A stretch of DNA of 64,000 bases from Dicyema japonicum (taxonomy: Eukaryota > Dicyemida > Rhombozoa > Dicyemidae), in assembly GCA_011109175.1 (NCBI GenBank), contig RDEW01000017.1, positions 906,671-970,670 on the forward strand, given 5' to 3'. The position numbers were made by a program, and so were the translations under genes. Below the pieces are notes generated by a model that saw nothing but the letters and a program-made list of their open reading frames with translations, did not search any database and was not told the DNA's origin. Below are positions 24,018 through 35,174 of the stretch, in pieces (the stretch's first letter is position 1; each line of letters starts with the position of its first letter).

Positions 24018-25369
24018 GTGTAAACAAATCAGATTTATTTGTCAAGTACATATAATATATTGGTGAGCAAGATGTCTCAGGCGTCCAATGGCAGGCTAAC
24101 AAGAAAATGATTGTTTTTTTACTCTATTGGAGAGGTTACCACAAGGGCACGATGTGTTCTTCCTCCTTCCCTTAGTTTCTGGATGAACTTTTTTTTGATA
24201 TTGGAAGACCTTTCTCCTTCAGCAACGGTGGGAACTGAATAAATTTAATTAGTTGTTAACCATTAACTTCTCTTTTGATGTATCCGGGATTAATAAACAA
24301 TAACCGCAAGGATTGAACCATGGTTTTTATTACAAAAATAGTTTTATTTAACTATTTCTTTGTTAAATGCAAAAATAAACTCATTTTACTAGTACTCAGG
24401 ATTCAATTTTTACTGTTTACATTTCAGAACCTTTAGAAATTATTGTATATTTTGTCATGTAGAGTCTTTCATATAAGAGAAATCATTTTACATTTACGTT
24501 ATTTTTTGTCTTTATTATTGATTTAAACTGCCTGATTATAAGATACCAATATGATTATGGAAGATTAGCAACTAGCACATATTAGGAGCGTTATACAAGC
24601 AGTGAATTAACATTCGCCTTGTGGGAACTTCTTTTGTACCTCAGTAAATTGCTCCTCCATAAAGACAGAGGCTATTTTCGGTCCTGCCACTCTTGCCTCG
24701 GACGCTTGGATGGCTGACAGTCTTGGTGTGGATGTCCGAGAAATGGATATTGTCCAGGTGGGACTAACATATAGTAGCGTGGCCTATAGTCCCTAATGAT
24801 TCCGATTTTCTTTCTAGACAGCTAGCGATGATTTTAAACACATCAATTTTTTTAATCGTCAGGTGTTATACTCAACAAATAATTTCAAGGACTTGGTTGG
24901 CGCAAATAATCTCGAAAATAATCTAAATTATTTTCCTCCTGTTTCTTTGTCAGCCGTTGTCCTTTTTAATTGAACCTTTGCAGAAAGTCCGAGCCTGCCT
25001 TCGTGTTTAACTAATGCTACCATACTTTGCGTCTTCGGGGACTTGAATAATCAAATTCAGAAAAATCTTCCCATGGTCTAATAATAAATTATTAGTTTAT
25101 ACTAAAAAATAGTTAGACACTGTGAGTTCCCAGGAGGTCACCCAGCCAAGTACAAACACAGCCTATAAACGCTTAACTTGCGTGGTAAATATAATAAAGA
25201 GCAGGGGATTCAAGAGTGAGCCTTGTGGTATTTCCCTTTTCATTACAATCGTATTTTCTGCATCTCAAAAATTATTCTCTTAATGTCAGAAGATTTATTG
25301 ACCAATCAAGTAAAAGTTTTGCGATTTCAGATACGATTAGTTGACAAAACTATGCGTCATACCAACATC

Positions 25370-25960
25370 AATGTCGCTGTGGAGGGATCGTCGATGCCAA
25401 AGGGCTGCACCCGCTCTCGTGCAAAAGGAGCGCGGGCAGAGCACTCCGTCATGCTGCTATGAACAACATTGTCATGCGAGCGTTTGAAGTTGCAGGCTTC
25501 CCGGCAGTACTGGAGCCTGTGGGATTGGACCACGGAGATGGGAAAAGACCGGATGGGTTAACTATCTTTCCGTTCACTGAGGGAAAATCGCTCGTATGGG
25601 ACTGCACTGTTATGGACTCTTTCTCGAACTCGATGATGCTCAGCTCGGCGCAGTCAGCTAGATCGGCATCCGATCTTGCCGAGAAAATCAAGATTAAAAA
25701 TATGGCGAAATTGGAGACCGCTACCGTTTTGTATCGGTAGCAATCGAGACGTCTGGTGCGGCCGGAAGTATTACAGCCTCTTTCCTAAAGGAAATCGGGG
25801 AAAAATTGGCCCACAGCAAGAAAGACGTGCGGGAAGCGGTCTGGCTGAGGCAAAGAATTAATATCGCAGTTGTTCGCGGAAACGCTTACTCCGTGATGTC
25901 AGCAGCCGCTCTCCCTATAGTTAATTAATAATATTTTATTGTTAATAAATTTTTGAAATA
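25370..25960 (+). mobile_element. Retroelement C-terminal domain fragment, copy 1
   Basis: Frames read a short Cys/His piece ('PKGCTRSRAKGARAEHS'), then 'NIVMRAFEVAGFPAVLEPVG', 'GKRPDGLTIFPFTEGKSLVW', 'DCTVMDSFS' and a terminal block with 'VREAVWLRQRI' and 'RGNAYSVMSAAAL'. The same string of blocks occurs after reverse transcriptases in many cnidarian and other invertebrate elements. The RPDG...VWDxT pattern is reminiscent of a PD-(D/E)XK nuclease fold, which is only a guess. A TTAATAAATTTTT tail follows. Frame breaks near 25740 make it a remnant. Confidence 0.65.
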
Positions 25961-26031
25961 AAAAAAATTATCTATGTCATAATCAACTCTGATATAAATA
26001 AATTATTCATCGTTAATAAAAAAAAATTCAC

Positions 26032-26944
26032 ATGGGTATTAGACACATCAGCAAAAATATCATTTTCTTGCTTTGTTTGATCGTTATTTGTATATTGTTG
26101 TGGAAAATTTATGTAAAGAGTTTATAATATTTAGACAAATGACAGAGTTCACAACAAAGACATCTTATTAGTCAGTGGATACTATAATATAGGAGGTTTT
26201 ATGAAACCAGGTGGGCTTCGTAAATCTAATGTGTATTTTATGTGGATGAAAATTTGCCTATATTGAAAACCATCTTGTATTTTTCTCAGACGAAGAAAAT
26301 CTTCAGATACATGGGCAAGATTAGAAAAAACCTTCCTACCACTTTAATTAACCTAAACAGGTCAGAATTGATTGGGTTTAAAAAAATTGAAGAAATAAAG
26401 CATATTTTCACACTTCCTGGATTTGGCTTACATCCAAAAGTAACTAGTAATTATAAGTACTCGCCGTCATGAATTCCAAACACGATATTTTGAGACGAGC
26501 AATCAAAATGTTCTCCCATAATTTCTCATACGTCGCCTGGGTTGATGTCGGTCTTTTCCGACACGTGAAAACTACAAAAATGTATAAACTGAAAAAAACA
26601 AAATACATTTACGATGCACGTGTCACTATGAGTCAAGTATTCAATTATAAAGAATATCCTATCGAACATGTCATAAAAAATCAAGAGTTTGGGTATCTGG
26701 AGCTGTATTTATAGGTCCTGTTGACCTAATGTACAAATTATGTGATAATTACGAAAGGTTCTTTCTAAAATTGTTGTCCCTGAAGCTGATGGCGACTGAC
26801 GAACAAGTACTATTCTCAATGTACACACTCGAAGGACTCGGACTTGTGAAAAATACAATAAAATTGAGCGTCTATCAATGCAATTATTATTCAATTTACA
26901 GGCTTCTAACAAACGTGAAATCATCTGATCATTGTTACACTTAG
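26032..26944 (+). pseudogene. HtrL/YibB-family type II membrane protein, frameshifted
   Basis: The ATG at 26032 begins a signal anchor ('NIIFLLCLIVICILLW'). A clean 22-bp intron (26113-26134) joins it to 'KDILLVSGYYNIGGF', the usual HtrL/YibB opening. Further family blocks are 'LVFFSDEEN', 'MNSKHDILRRAI', 'FSYVAWVDVGLFR', 'SGAVFIGPVDLMYKL' and 'ATDEQVLFSMYTLEG'. The family is of unknown biochemical role and resembles Golgi glycosyltransferases. The frame changes about four times (near 26260, 26320, 26466 and 26680, some next to A-runs) without usable introns, so it is either a pseudogene or poorly sequenced. Topology as a lumenal Golgi protein is inference. Confidence 0.65.
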
Positions 26945-27620
26945 TTTTAGTTCTAAAATGGGTTTATTTGGTGTTTTACTGATTATTTATCAGTTTGCTA
27001 TTTATAATCAGCTTTGGGATAAATTAATTGGTTCATAGCATCGGGAATACCCAGTTACTCCCGAATTTAGTTATCGCAAATACTGAGAAAAAAATGGTAT
27101 CGCTCGCAGATTTTTTTAATATAAAATCGACCCAATTAAATTATCATTATTACTCGCTTCTTCCACCTGGACCTTTCTCATCTTGGAGGAGCTGATACCT
27201 GATAATTCTCCGTTTCCTCTTCGCCACCGTTCTCAACTGAGTTTACTTCCACCAAGTGATTGGTTGCTGCGACGAAGTTCTCGATAGTGGATACTTCTTA
27301 TTTATGCTCAACCAAGCATACTCTCCAACGTCTTTTGAGGACGACGGATTGAATACACGTAATATTTATAATACTTCGAAATGGCACCGTCCCACGTTAA
27401 AACAACATGGATGACTTTGAATAGAGCACCTTAGTAGTTTGAGTTCTCCAACCAATAAATAGTATTTATACCAGAGTCTTCAGTTTCTTTGAATTTTGAT
27501 GCCGTACATTCTGCTAAAGTGTAAATGTAATAGTCTAACCTTTTCTTTGTGCCTTCTGATGTTGTTACTGTTCAGCATCCTGTTCCAGCAGGCATATGAT
27601 GCATCGAATTTGCAAAAAAC

Positions 27621-27830
27621 AGGTTCCTGTCTTGAAAAAATGCTATGCCCCAGATCTCAAACTAAAAAAAATAGGTTCCTGTCTTGAAAAAATGCTATGC
27701 CCCAGATCTCAAAACTAAAAAAAATAGGTTCCTGTCTTGAAAAAATGCTATGCCCCAGATCTCAAACTAAAAAAAATAGGTTCCTGTCTTGAAAAAAATG
27801 CTATGCCCCAGATCTCAAACTAAAAAAAAT
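27621..27830. repeat. 52/53-bp tandem satellite, four copies
   Basis: Units start at 27621, 27673, 27726 and 27778, each with 'AGGTTCCTGTCTTG' and 'CTATGCCCCAGATCTCAAA'. Length differs only in A-runs. Confidence 0.9.
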
Positions 27831-29337
27831 ATTTTGTTCGTTTGCGAACATTCATGTTAGATACCATTTTTTGAATTCATTTGGAGCTATTTCCAATAGG
27901 GCTGATCTATCTTTCGATGTGAAGTCAACGTCGTCAGCATAAGTGGATGCTTCTATGCTACCCTCATAAAATCTTGGAAGATCACTTATCGCCGTTTCCT
28001 GTATAAGACAGATAGCAAAGGTGAGAGGGAGTCTTTTTGAGATGTACCTACATTATATAGGAATTCTCTTGACGTAGTTTTTGTCAATTCGATTTCTTAA
28101 CTTTGTTTGGATATGAGAACTCTATCATTTTCAAAGATTCAAAGTCCAGAAATTCTTCCACTATCTTTGGTAGTAGATCTCGACGCACCGTGTCAAAACC
28201 CCTCGATAAGTCTGAACCAAAGATAGTCTATGCGAGGTATCATTAATATACAGCGCAGCGCTACTTGTTGCTCCATAGTAAATCCGCCGTTGATATCCCT
28301 GTTCTGAATCCACTATGACTTAGTGAACATGTCCTGAATCCACTATTAGGTTTTCCATTGGGCCAGCCGGCTTGTTTCGTATCTGGATTTGGATTAGTAG
28401 TTCAGATCCAAGAAATAAGTATTCAATTCAAACAAACATCGTTTTTTTAATCGGCAAATAATTTAGTCAATTTAATTGAAGTTATTAATTATTTTGTCAG
28501 TGGAACAAATTCTTATTCCCGTCCCCGTAGTTTTATAACAAGTGAAATACTTACGGCAAGTGTTGCTAAAAGAAGACTAAATAATAGGCAGAAGTGAGTC
28601 AGTGTCGATCCAGGGAATTTTCTAATATTTATCCATTCCGACAGATAGGTCAATTCACTCATTCAGTTGACCTTGGATTACGGAAATATCCCCGATAGGA
28701 TCGGCCTCAGGAAAAGGCTGAATTGCAAGTCTTTTAAGTGATACCTGGATAACGTACATCCATCCCAGTTTAACCCAAAGAGGGTTAGGAGGTCGGGACA
28801 GTTTAATATCACCCCAATAAATCTTATAGATAAGAAGAGTCGACACTGAGTTAAGTATCGACCACCAGCTAACGAATCCAATGTGAATATTTCCTTTTTG
28901 GATTTGCGACGAAATGGGGGATGCCCAGGTTTATTGCTGAATTAAATCAGAGTTGGTTTTACTTGAAGGAAAACAAACTCAGACGAGATGATTCATGCCT
29001 TACATATTTTGGGGGCTTCTTTGTGGAAGAATGCAAGGATTGTAATAACTACCAAATATTCATCCACGTTGTCTTTCATTTCAGAAATCAGACTTTCTCG
29101 TGCAACCGGAAAGTCAAGGATGCGTGGCTGTGAATGCCGAAACCAGAAGCTTAGAGATGGTGGAATGCGGGGACCCGAACACTAAGTGGTCTTTTACTTA
29201 ATTTATTATCTCCCTTTGAATAAATGAATTTTTATTAATACAGATTTGGTGAGGTTAAACGTGAGGGGTAGATGAAATATCATGGATCCTTGATGCGTCT
29301 GGACTTCTCTCTGGGATCTCTCGTAGACCAGTCATTA
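27831..29337. other. No supported gene
   Basis: Short frames at 28655-28846 (-) and 28921-29133 (+) show no domain. Nothing could be joined with small introns. Confidence 0.35.
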
Positions 29338-29658
29338 TTAAATAGATTTGGTGTATGAAGGCAGATCATAGCCCTTCAGACGGAAGACCGCTATTTTCTT
29401 CACAGTCACTCCCAGTGGTATTAATAGATTCCGGTCCTCATTCAACTTCGAGTCAGATCTCATTATGAGAGCAAACTTTATAGTGGATCTCATACTCTTT
29501 TCAACAAAATAATTTTTCATGAGAGAAATACCATTTTCCCCATCCATATAATAGTAATGGCAGAATGACTCCTTAGAAGACCAAGAGAGAACTATCCAAC
29601 CTAGCATTCGGAGACACAGCAATATCTTATCTACTTTTGTCTCGGATATAATTAACAT
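29338..29658 (-). other. Unassigned 106-codon open frame
   Basis: Open on the minus strand and starting 'MLIISETKVDKIL'. It is moderately hydrophobic at the start and basic later. No family was recognised and no intron signs were joined. It may be a gene fragment. Confidence 0.3.
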
Positions 29659-29859
29659 TTAGTTCTCCAATATAACTGTTAAAAAGAGATTACTTTATTC
29701 CCCCGACTTTATTAATGCGGCGCCTCCACTCTGGATCGCTATGGAGACCAACTGGGTGAGCCATTGCGTTACGCGGTCATCATGGTTTCAAAGCGAGGCA
29801 ATACATACGAGTTTTTCGTGGAAGACTAAAGACTTACTGCTTATCGTTCCAGTTGTCTC

Positions 29860-30197
29860 TACAGCAATCGCGCGGGAGGTATATAGGTCGAGGAGTCATC
29901 TGTACTTATTTTCTTTAGCTCTCTCCAATTTCTGCTTTTGTCGCACCCGGTGATGTTGAGGGACAAAGAGTCAAAACATGTGGAATCTAAGAATAACGGT
30001 TTCCCCTTTTCGAACGGAAAGATTGTTCCTCCATCTATTCGCTTTTCGCCTCCCTTGTCTAGGTCAATGGGTACCAATATGGTAGGGTCTCCGCCAGACT
30101 CCAGTGTGTGTTTCACAGCATCATTCAAGTTACTATGCTGCGGGAATCTCCCAAAAATTCTTCTGCATGAGGGGGGTGATGTCGGTAAGTGTCGATA
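29860..30197 (-). mobile_element. Retroelement C-terminal domain fragment, copy 3 (head-to-head)
   Basis: The minus strand reads 'LNDAVKHTLESGGDPTIL', then 'EKRIDGGTIFPFEKGKPL' and 'LDSTCFDSLS', matching copy 1 but with RPDG changed to RIDG and VWD to FLD. It stops short of the terminal block. Confidence 0.6.
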
Positions 30198-30215
30198 ATT
30201 TCTCCCATAATCAAC

Positions 30216-30590
30216 AGATGACCATATTTCCATTTGAGGCCGGGAAACCACTGGTTTGGGATGTGACATGTACAGACACGTTCGCCCAAAAAAATCTTCA
30301 CGAGAGTGCTACAAGGGCCTGTTCAGCATCCGTAAAGGCGGAGAAGGCCAAACTCGTTAAATAGGTCGACCTTCCCGATGATGTCAAATTTGTTCCCCTT
30401 GCTATGGAGACTTCCGGATCCTACTCCCCCTCTACACTCGAGTTTTTCGGACGTCTTGGAAACCGGATCACCTCATGCACTGGAGATCTCCGTGAACGCC
30501 GCTGGCTATTTGAGCGAATTTCGCTCGCAATTTTGAGAGGGAACAGCCACGCAGTGAGGGCGGCAGCTACCTGACTTCTATTGTTTAAAT
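30216..30590 (+). mobile_element. Retroelement C-terminal domain fragment, copy 4 (head-to-head)
   Basis: The plus strand begins within the domain at 'MTIFPFEAGKPLVWDVTCTD', continues after one stop with 'VKFVPLAMETSGSYSP', and ends with 'LRERRWLFERISLAILRGNS'. It abuts copy 3 in the opposite direction, leaving about 20 bp between them. Confidence 0.65.
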
Positions 30591-30599
30591 ATTGTTTAA

Positions 30600-32590
30600 C
30601 GGTTTAAAAAAAATCAACAGTGTGTCTGGAATATTCTACCCCAAATGGATAGAAATAAAGATGCGGACCGCCTCATCATAAAGATGCGTGCAATGTTTCC
30701 AACTGGGCAAGCGTCAATTCATTCTCTGCCTCCTTCAAATCTCCAAGCGATCAGACAGTGTCGATTCAAATTTATCTTCACATATGATTTTATAGTGGTC
30801 TTTCTGTTTCATCTTGGTTTTGGATGATTGCAGCCAAATAAAGCATATTCCGTTTAATTGGTCTTCATTCCTGTGGAGATATAGATTGATTGGTTAATCC
30901 CACTGACACTGGAAAAGCCAAAATTTCTCCCACAATCAAATGGATTCGATTTCTGTATCTTCCACAAAACTAACCACTTTCTGGAAAGGATTTTCTGTCT
31001 TTCTTTCTCGCTGATCCCGGGGTTCTAAATAAATGCAGAACCACATCCAAATGGTTCCGGTTCGAATCTCGCCTATTTGAGTAGAAGGTTCCACGCATCT
31101 ATGATGCTTCTGGGATTGACAAATGAAGCCGTCATCAATTAGTCATCACTCCGGAACCGGATTGTCTCAGGAACTCACACGCAAGCAAGAACGAAAAGAA
31201 AAAGAAGTTAAAAACACCTCAAATGTCTTGGTCTATGATTAGTTAACACAATTGGAAGAAAAAAATTATTATTTTTATTATTTTATTAGACAACTTGCTT
31301 GACGAGTAACGCCGTCATCATTGATACCCCATTACTGAACCGGATTATCTTCAGCGACTCACGCGGAACCAAAAGAAGTTAAGAACAGATATCTTGGCAT
31401 CATTCCTACGATTAATTAGCATAACTGTTCTTTCCTTCTTAAATAAAGATTGTCTTCCCTGATTGTAGTTTTAAGTAATAAAAACATTACTACTCCTCGA
31501 CGAAAGAGACGTTTACAAAATAATTAAAAATTTTGTTTTTCCTTAAGAACTTGGGACGTCGGCTCACAATCAAAGGACGTGACGTTCGTGAAACTCGATA
31601 TCTCCTTTGGTTGATCTTGATTGCAATCATTTATTTTATTTATTTGAGGACCCCAAGATCACCAAGGACGATGTTAAAAACACTAAGTAAGTGAACCCAG
31701 CTTCCGTTAATTCCTGAACCCTTCTTGAAAGGTCTTCTAATTTCCAAACTGTAAAACAGAACTCCGATCCAAGGTGAGGTTCAACTGGGACGTTTCGGGA
31801 AGGAAGTTGCTGGAATTTTACCTTAATACCTGGAAGTTAACAAAAAATGAATTATTCTAGAAAGTTAACAAGAGGAATAGGAAATCGGTATCTTTCTGTG
31901 ATTGATTTAATGGTCTCTTGTGTTTTGTAGACTGCGAGGTCATGCAAATATTCCGTTGAAATATTTTAAGAACATAAACATCCAAAATATAAAAACACGT
32001 TAAGTATCAAATCCTTTATCGCGAAAATTACAAAAAAATGTAAATATTATTTTACAAATACTGTGGACACATTCCATAGCTAACAAACGTTACATCATGT
32101 CGTGGATAAGGAATATTTCCATTTTCGATAAATATTTTGGTTATAGATATTTTGTTGAGGATAACCAAAATATTGATTATCCCACGGGCAAAATGAATTC
32201 TGATCATAAAATAGATTTTCCTCATTAAATGTATCACATAAATCATTGGAATATTTTTATAATTTCGAAATGTATTTTTTAGATTCTGAATTACATCGTG
32301 TCATTCCATCGACCAAATAAAGAATGTAATTTATGGAATAATTGAGAATTTCACATTTTTGTTTTTTTTCACCGTTTCTTTTGGAAATGGTAATTTGTCT
32401 CTCAATTCTTCCATAGCTTCATTTAAAGTCTTCATTCTCATTCTAGTTTTCGACTGTGGTCCGCCTCATTGGAAAAGAGCAGTAAAGGACTCTCCATTCT
32501 CGTATTTGCAGAGTTCTAAAGGTAACTGAGAGGGATTTTGAAAAGGGGAGTGTTTGGAAGTTTTCGCTCAATTTCAAGTGACAAATTGCT
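30600..32590. other. Retroelement tails and a diverged tandem repeat, no gene
   Basis: A LINE-type 3' end occurs at about 31005-31040 (+) and another inverted at about 31635-31690. Between them, 31120-31250 and 31305-31430 are diverged repeats of each other (shared 'GCCGTCATCA', 'GAACCGGATT', 'AAAAGAAGTTAA'). No coding region is supported. Confidence 0.45.
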
Positions 32591-32655
32591 ATTTAATTAG
32601 ATAATTAATAAAAATAATTTTATATTTTATTTTATAAATATTAAAGATTTTGTCG

Positions 32656-32670
32656 ATGGTTAACCTAAAT
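32656..32670 (+). promoter_or_regulatory. Conserved upstream motif GGTTAACCTAAATAA
   Basis: The same motif stands 33-34 bp before the ATG in all three acidic-protein copies (ending about 9265, 32670 and 62664), in otherwise variable AT-rich sequence. Constant spacing suggests a core promoter or transcript-start element; this is inference. Confidence 0.5.
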
Positions 32671-32703
32671 AAACAATAAAATTTTTTGAAAATTATAAAC
32701 AAA

Positions 32704-32958
32704 ATGAGTTTCAAGATTTTACTGATTTTGTTTTCACTGTTGACCATCAATACAATAAGTAAAAATATGTTAACGATAAAATTAGAATCTTCCAAAGTTG
32801 AAAATCCAACAACTGATGATCCAACTATGGATGAACAAGTAGAAGAAAATGTAGAAGACGTTGAAGAAGAATCAGAGAATGGAGAAGATGAAAGTGATGA
32901 AAATGATGATGAAGATGATGATGAAGATTCCGAAGAAGAAAGTGAGAACGCTGACTGA
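32704..32958 (+). CDS. Acidic small secreted protein, copy 2 (intact)
   Basis: An 84-codon uninterrupted frame. Residues 1-20 form a signal-peptide-like segment (MSFKILLILFSLLTINTISK). A linker rich in N, T, S and P follows, then a tail of about 45 residues that is almost all Glu and Asp with some Ser and Asn. No cysteines, no recognisable domain and no intron. Related copies stand at 9298 and 62697. Similarity continues into the flanks: AT-rich leader and motif upstream, 'CTTTAAACTAACTTT', 'GGATTTTCCTTTATTTTATC' and the 33134-33246 block downstream. Possible roles for a secreted acidic peptide include cation binding, but nothing in the sequence decides this. Confidence 0.7.
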   Translation: MSFKILLILFSLLTINTISKNMLTIKLESSKVENPTTDDPTMDEQVEENVEDVEEESENGEDESDENDDEDDDEDSEEESENAD

Positions 32959-33133
32959 TTTGTCTTAATTTGCTTTAAACTAACTTTCCTTTTTTTAACA
33001 TGGGTGTTTGGATTTTCCTTTATTTTATCTTTCAATAAATTATTCCAAAGACCAAGGGTAAAACCAAACTAACGCTGCCAAGAAAAGGAATTTTGATTAG
33101 ATCGACCTATGTTCTGGAATCAATAGGGGAAAT

Positions 33134-33246
33134 AACACAAATTGATTTAGCCCCATGCAGATGTTCATTTACCGATTATTGCTTAATCGAGATTATATAT
33201 TGCTCTCAAGTGCTCTCGAAGTGGTTGAAATTAATTAAAATCAACA
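33134..33246 (+). repeat. Downstream conserved block of the acidic-protein repeat, copy 2
   Basis: Matches 10165-10273 with about 90% identity by eye. It lies 175 bp after the stop codon here, against about 480 bp at copy 1. Confidence 0.75.
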
Positions 33247-33359
33247 AATATTGATTCCAATTACTAATTTGTTGGAATATTTGGTAAATGCTTTATGTTA
33301 TGTAATTTTAAAAATGTAGTCTCCAGCATTTTTAACTTTCTATTTTTTACATATTTATT

Positions 33360-33830
33360 AATTTACCGTTGTTCCCTCGTGGTCTGCATAAATTACTATC
33401 AAAAGTCATTCTCACCACGCAGCTTCTGACAGATGATCCTTTCCTATATGCATCCGACGTTGATGTTGAGTTAGTCAAGTGGTTGATTGGCCGGAGGGCT
33501 GAAGGGAAGACGAATATCCACCGCTTCACGTAAGAAAAAGGGATGCCTTCCTTCTGGTGAGGATGGATTAAGTGCTGTTTACAACAGCAATGCGCCAACT
33601 CCTCAGATATTGTGAAGTCCATTTGATCAGCAACAATACTGAAACGAATTACAACCGATGAGTTAATACTTCCAGGAAATGAATCCTTGTTACTCCCATA
33701 TGTAAGTTTGGTCAAAGATGGGGGATTGGGATTGCTTTATGTTCAAAAAACAGAAAACTGGTAAAAAGGAATATCAATGTTGGTTAGTTAAGTAGGTCGG
33801 CCTCACTAACATGTAGGAGACCAGCGGCTA
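33360..33830 (+). CDS. Unassigned exons
   Basis: Plus-strand frames join plausibly with small introns: 'VILTTQLLTDDPFLYASD', 'VELVKWLIGRRAEGKTNI', then 'DGLSAVYNSNAPTPQ' and 'ILKRITTDELILPGNESLLL' to 'LGLLYVQKTENW', followed by a 27-bp GT-AG segment at 33764-33790. No family was recognised, and neither start nor stop is fixed. Confidence 0.35.
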
Positions 33831-34400
33831 TTAAGTAGGAGGAACGAATGCCGGGCTCTCCCATAGATCGATCAACTTTGGTAGACGAACAGTGTTCCTC
33901 TCAGAAAAAACGGGGACTTTTTGAAGAGGAATGTGGTCACTTGAAGATGGAGTAAAGTGAATCTGATTTTTATTTTTTCTCATAATGAAAATTAATGGGG
34001 GGAGAAATAACAAGAATGCAAAATTCAGCAAATATTGTGCCAAAAAGGGAGTAGATCGTACAGACGATCTTCAACAGTACGATTTTCAAAAATCCCAGGA
34101 TTTGTGTGATGCAAGGACAGATGTACATGTGATCAAACAGAATGTGGGCCATGAATTTAAGAGAGAATTAAATTTTCTCCACATCCTTCGAAAGTGCATA
34201 AATGAGACGTATGTAGCCACCATGCTGTGCTTCAAAGTGTATCATTCCAATCCCCACATTAGTGTTGATTGGACAAGAATTGAAACAGCACACTCTTGGA
34301 CACAACTGATGTTAGACCACTCCCAAGTTAATCTAAGGGTAGTCTCTCCTTGTTTGTGGGTCTTAGATGTAACCAGCGAACGTCGACATCAAACCCTCTA
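33831..34400 (-). CDS. Unassigned hydrophobic protein exons
   Basis: Minus-strand frames carry membrane-like segments ('CITQILGFLKIVLLKIVC' and 'LLNFAFLLFLPPLIFI') in two overlapping frames at 33970-34152 and 33831-34043. A tiny intron between them is likely. Upstream, 34150-34260 is open with 'HFEAQHGGYIRLIYALS'. The family is not recognised. Confidence 0.3.
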
Positions 34401-34851
34401 ACTAAGTGGTTTGATGTTGATCAGTCCACTATTGTTAAGTGAGAATGCACGTTCATTTGTAGATTTAAATCATTCTTTTTTCTGATTTATAAGGCAATTT
34501 TGAAGTTTCCCGGTTTAGAGTGTTACTTCATTTATCTTTCAACACTACAAAGTATCGATATCCCCCACTTCATCCAAATTTTTGACTTCCAGTTATAAGT
34601 ATAACAAATATATATTTAAGCTTATTCTAATAATTTGGTCTCTAAAATGAGACCTGCCCACGTGATCTGGCACATTAGTTGAAGGGATTTTTATGATATA
34701 TTATAAATTATAATATAAATTTAAAATTTTATTGTTAATCAGAATGATTTATTTAAAAAAATAGATAATGCCAAAAATTTTTGCATTTTTTGATTTTTAT
34801 TTGATGCAGCCAATCTTAACATTTACTAAAAAGAACCCGTAAACTCATCTT

Positions 34852-34894
34852 ACCAAAACAAAGTGGAACTTACCAAAATCAAAGTGGAACAAAA
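34852..34894 (-). repeat. Left inverted end: two 21-bp units
   Basis: Two copies of the terminal unit (CTTACCAAAA-CAAAGTGGAA type, in inverted orientation relative to the right end), followed by AACAAAAATTATT, which mirrors 36259-36272. Confidence 0.85.
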
Positions 34895-34930
34895 ATTATT
34901 TTTTTTATAGGATGAAGATTAATTTCAATT

Positions 34931-35160
34931 GCAAAAGTTTCGAGATCAATTGCAAAAGTGTCGAGATCAATCGCAAAAGTGACAAAGCAACATGCAAAAG
35001 TGTCGAGATCAATTGCAAAAGTGACGAGATCATTTGCAAAAGTGACAAAGCAACATGCAAAAGTGTCGAGATCAATTGCAAAAGTGACGAGATCATTTGC
35101 AAAAGTGACAAAGCAACATGCAAAAGTGTCGAGATCAATTGCAAAAGTGACTAAGCAAAA
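34931..35160. repeat. Eleven 21-bp iterons in a 63-bp higher-order pattern
   Basis: Each unit starts GCAAAAGTG or a close variant. Three unit types (ending GAGATCAATT, GAGATCATTT and AAGCAACAT) recur in the order A-B-C, giving a 63-bp period. The unit length equals that of the terminal repeats and shares GCAAA(A)GTG with them, so both may be binding sites for the transposase. The array is open in frames other than that of the transposase. Confidence 0.85.
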
Positions 35161-35174
35161 ACCTATATATTTGC

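Noticed and set aside
31062-31078. B-box-like GGTTCGAATCTC as a tRNA gene
   Set aside because: No A-box at a suitable distance and no cloverleaf; it follows a LINE tail.
32589-33035. 148-codon minus-strand frame very rich in serine
   Set aside because: It is the antisense of the acidic Glu/Asp codons of the small secreted protein gene, a composition shadow.
33970-34260. Minus-strand hydrophobic exons as an MPV17/PMP22 family protein
   Set aside because: A few residues (FDxxxxxPC) are suggestive, but the family's later conserved WP and NF blocks could not be found.
34931-35160. Regular 21-bp repeats that might suggest a CRISPR-like array
   Set aside because: There are no unique spacers between units, the units form a 63-bp higher-order pattern, and they lie inside a eukaryotic DNA transposon.
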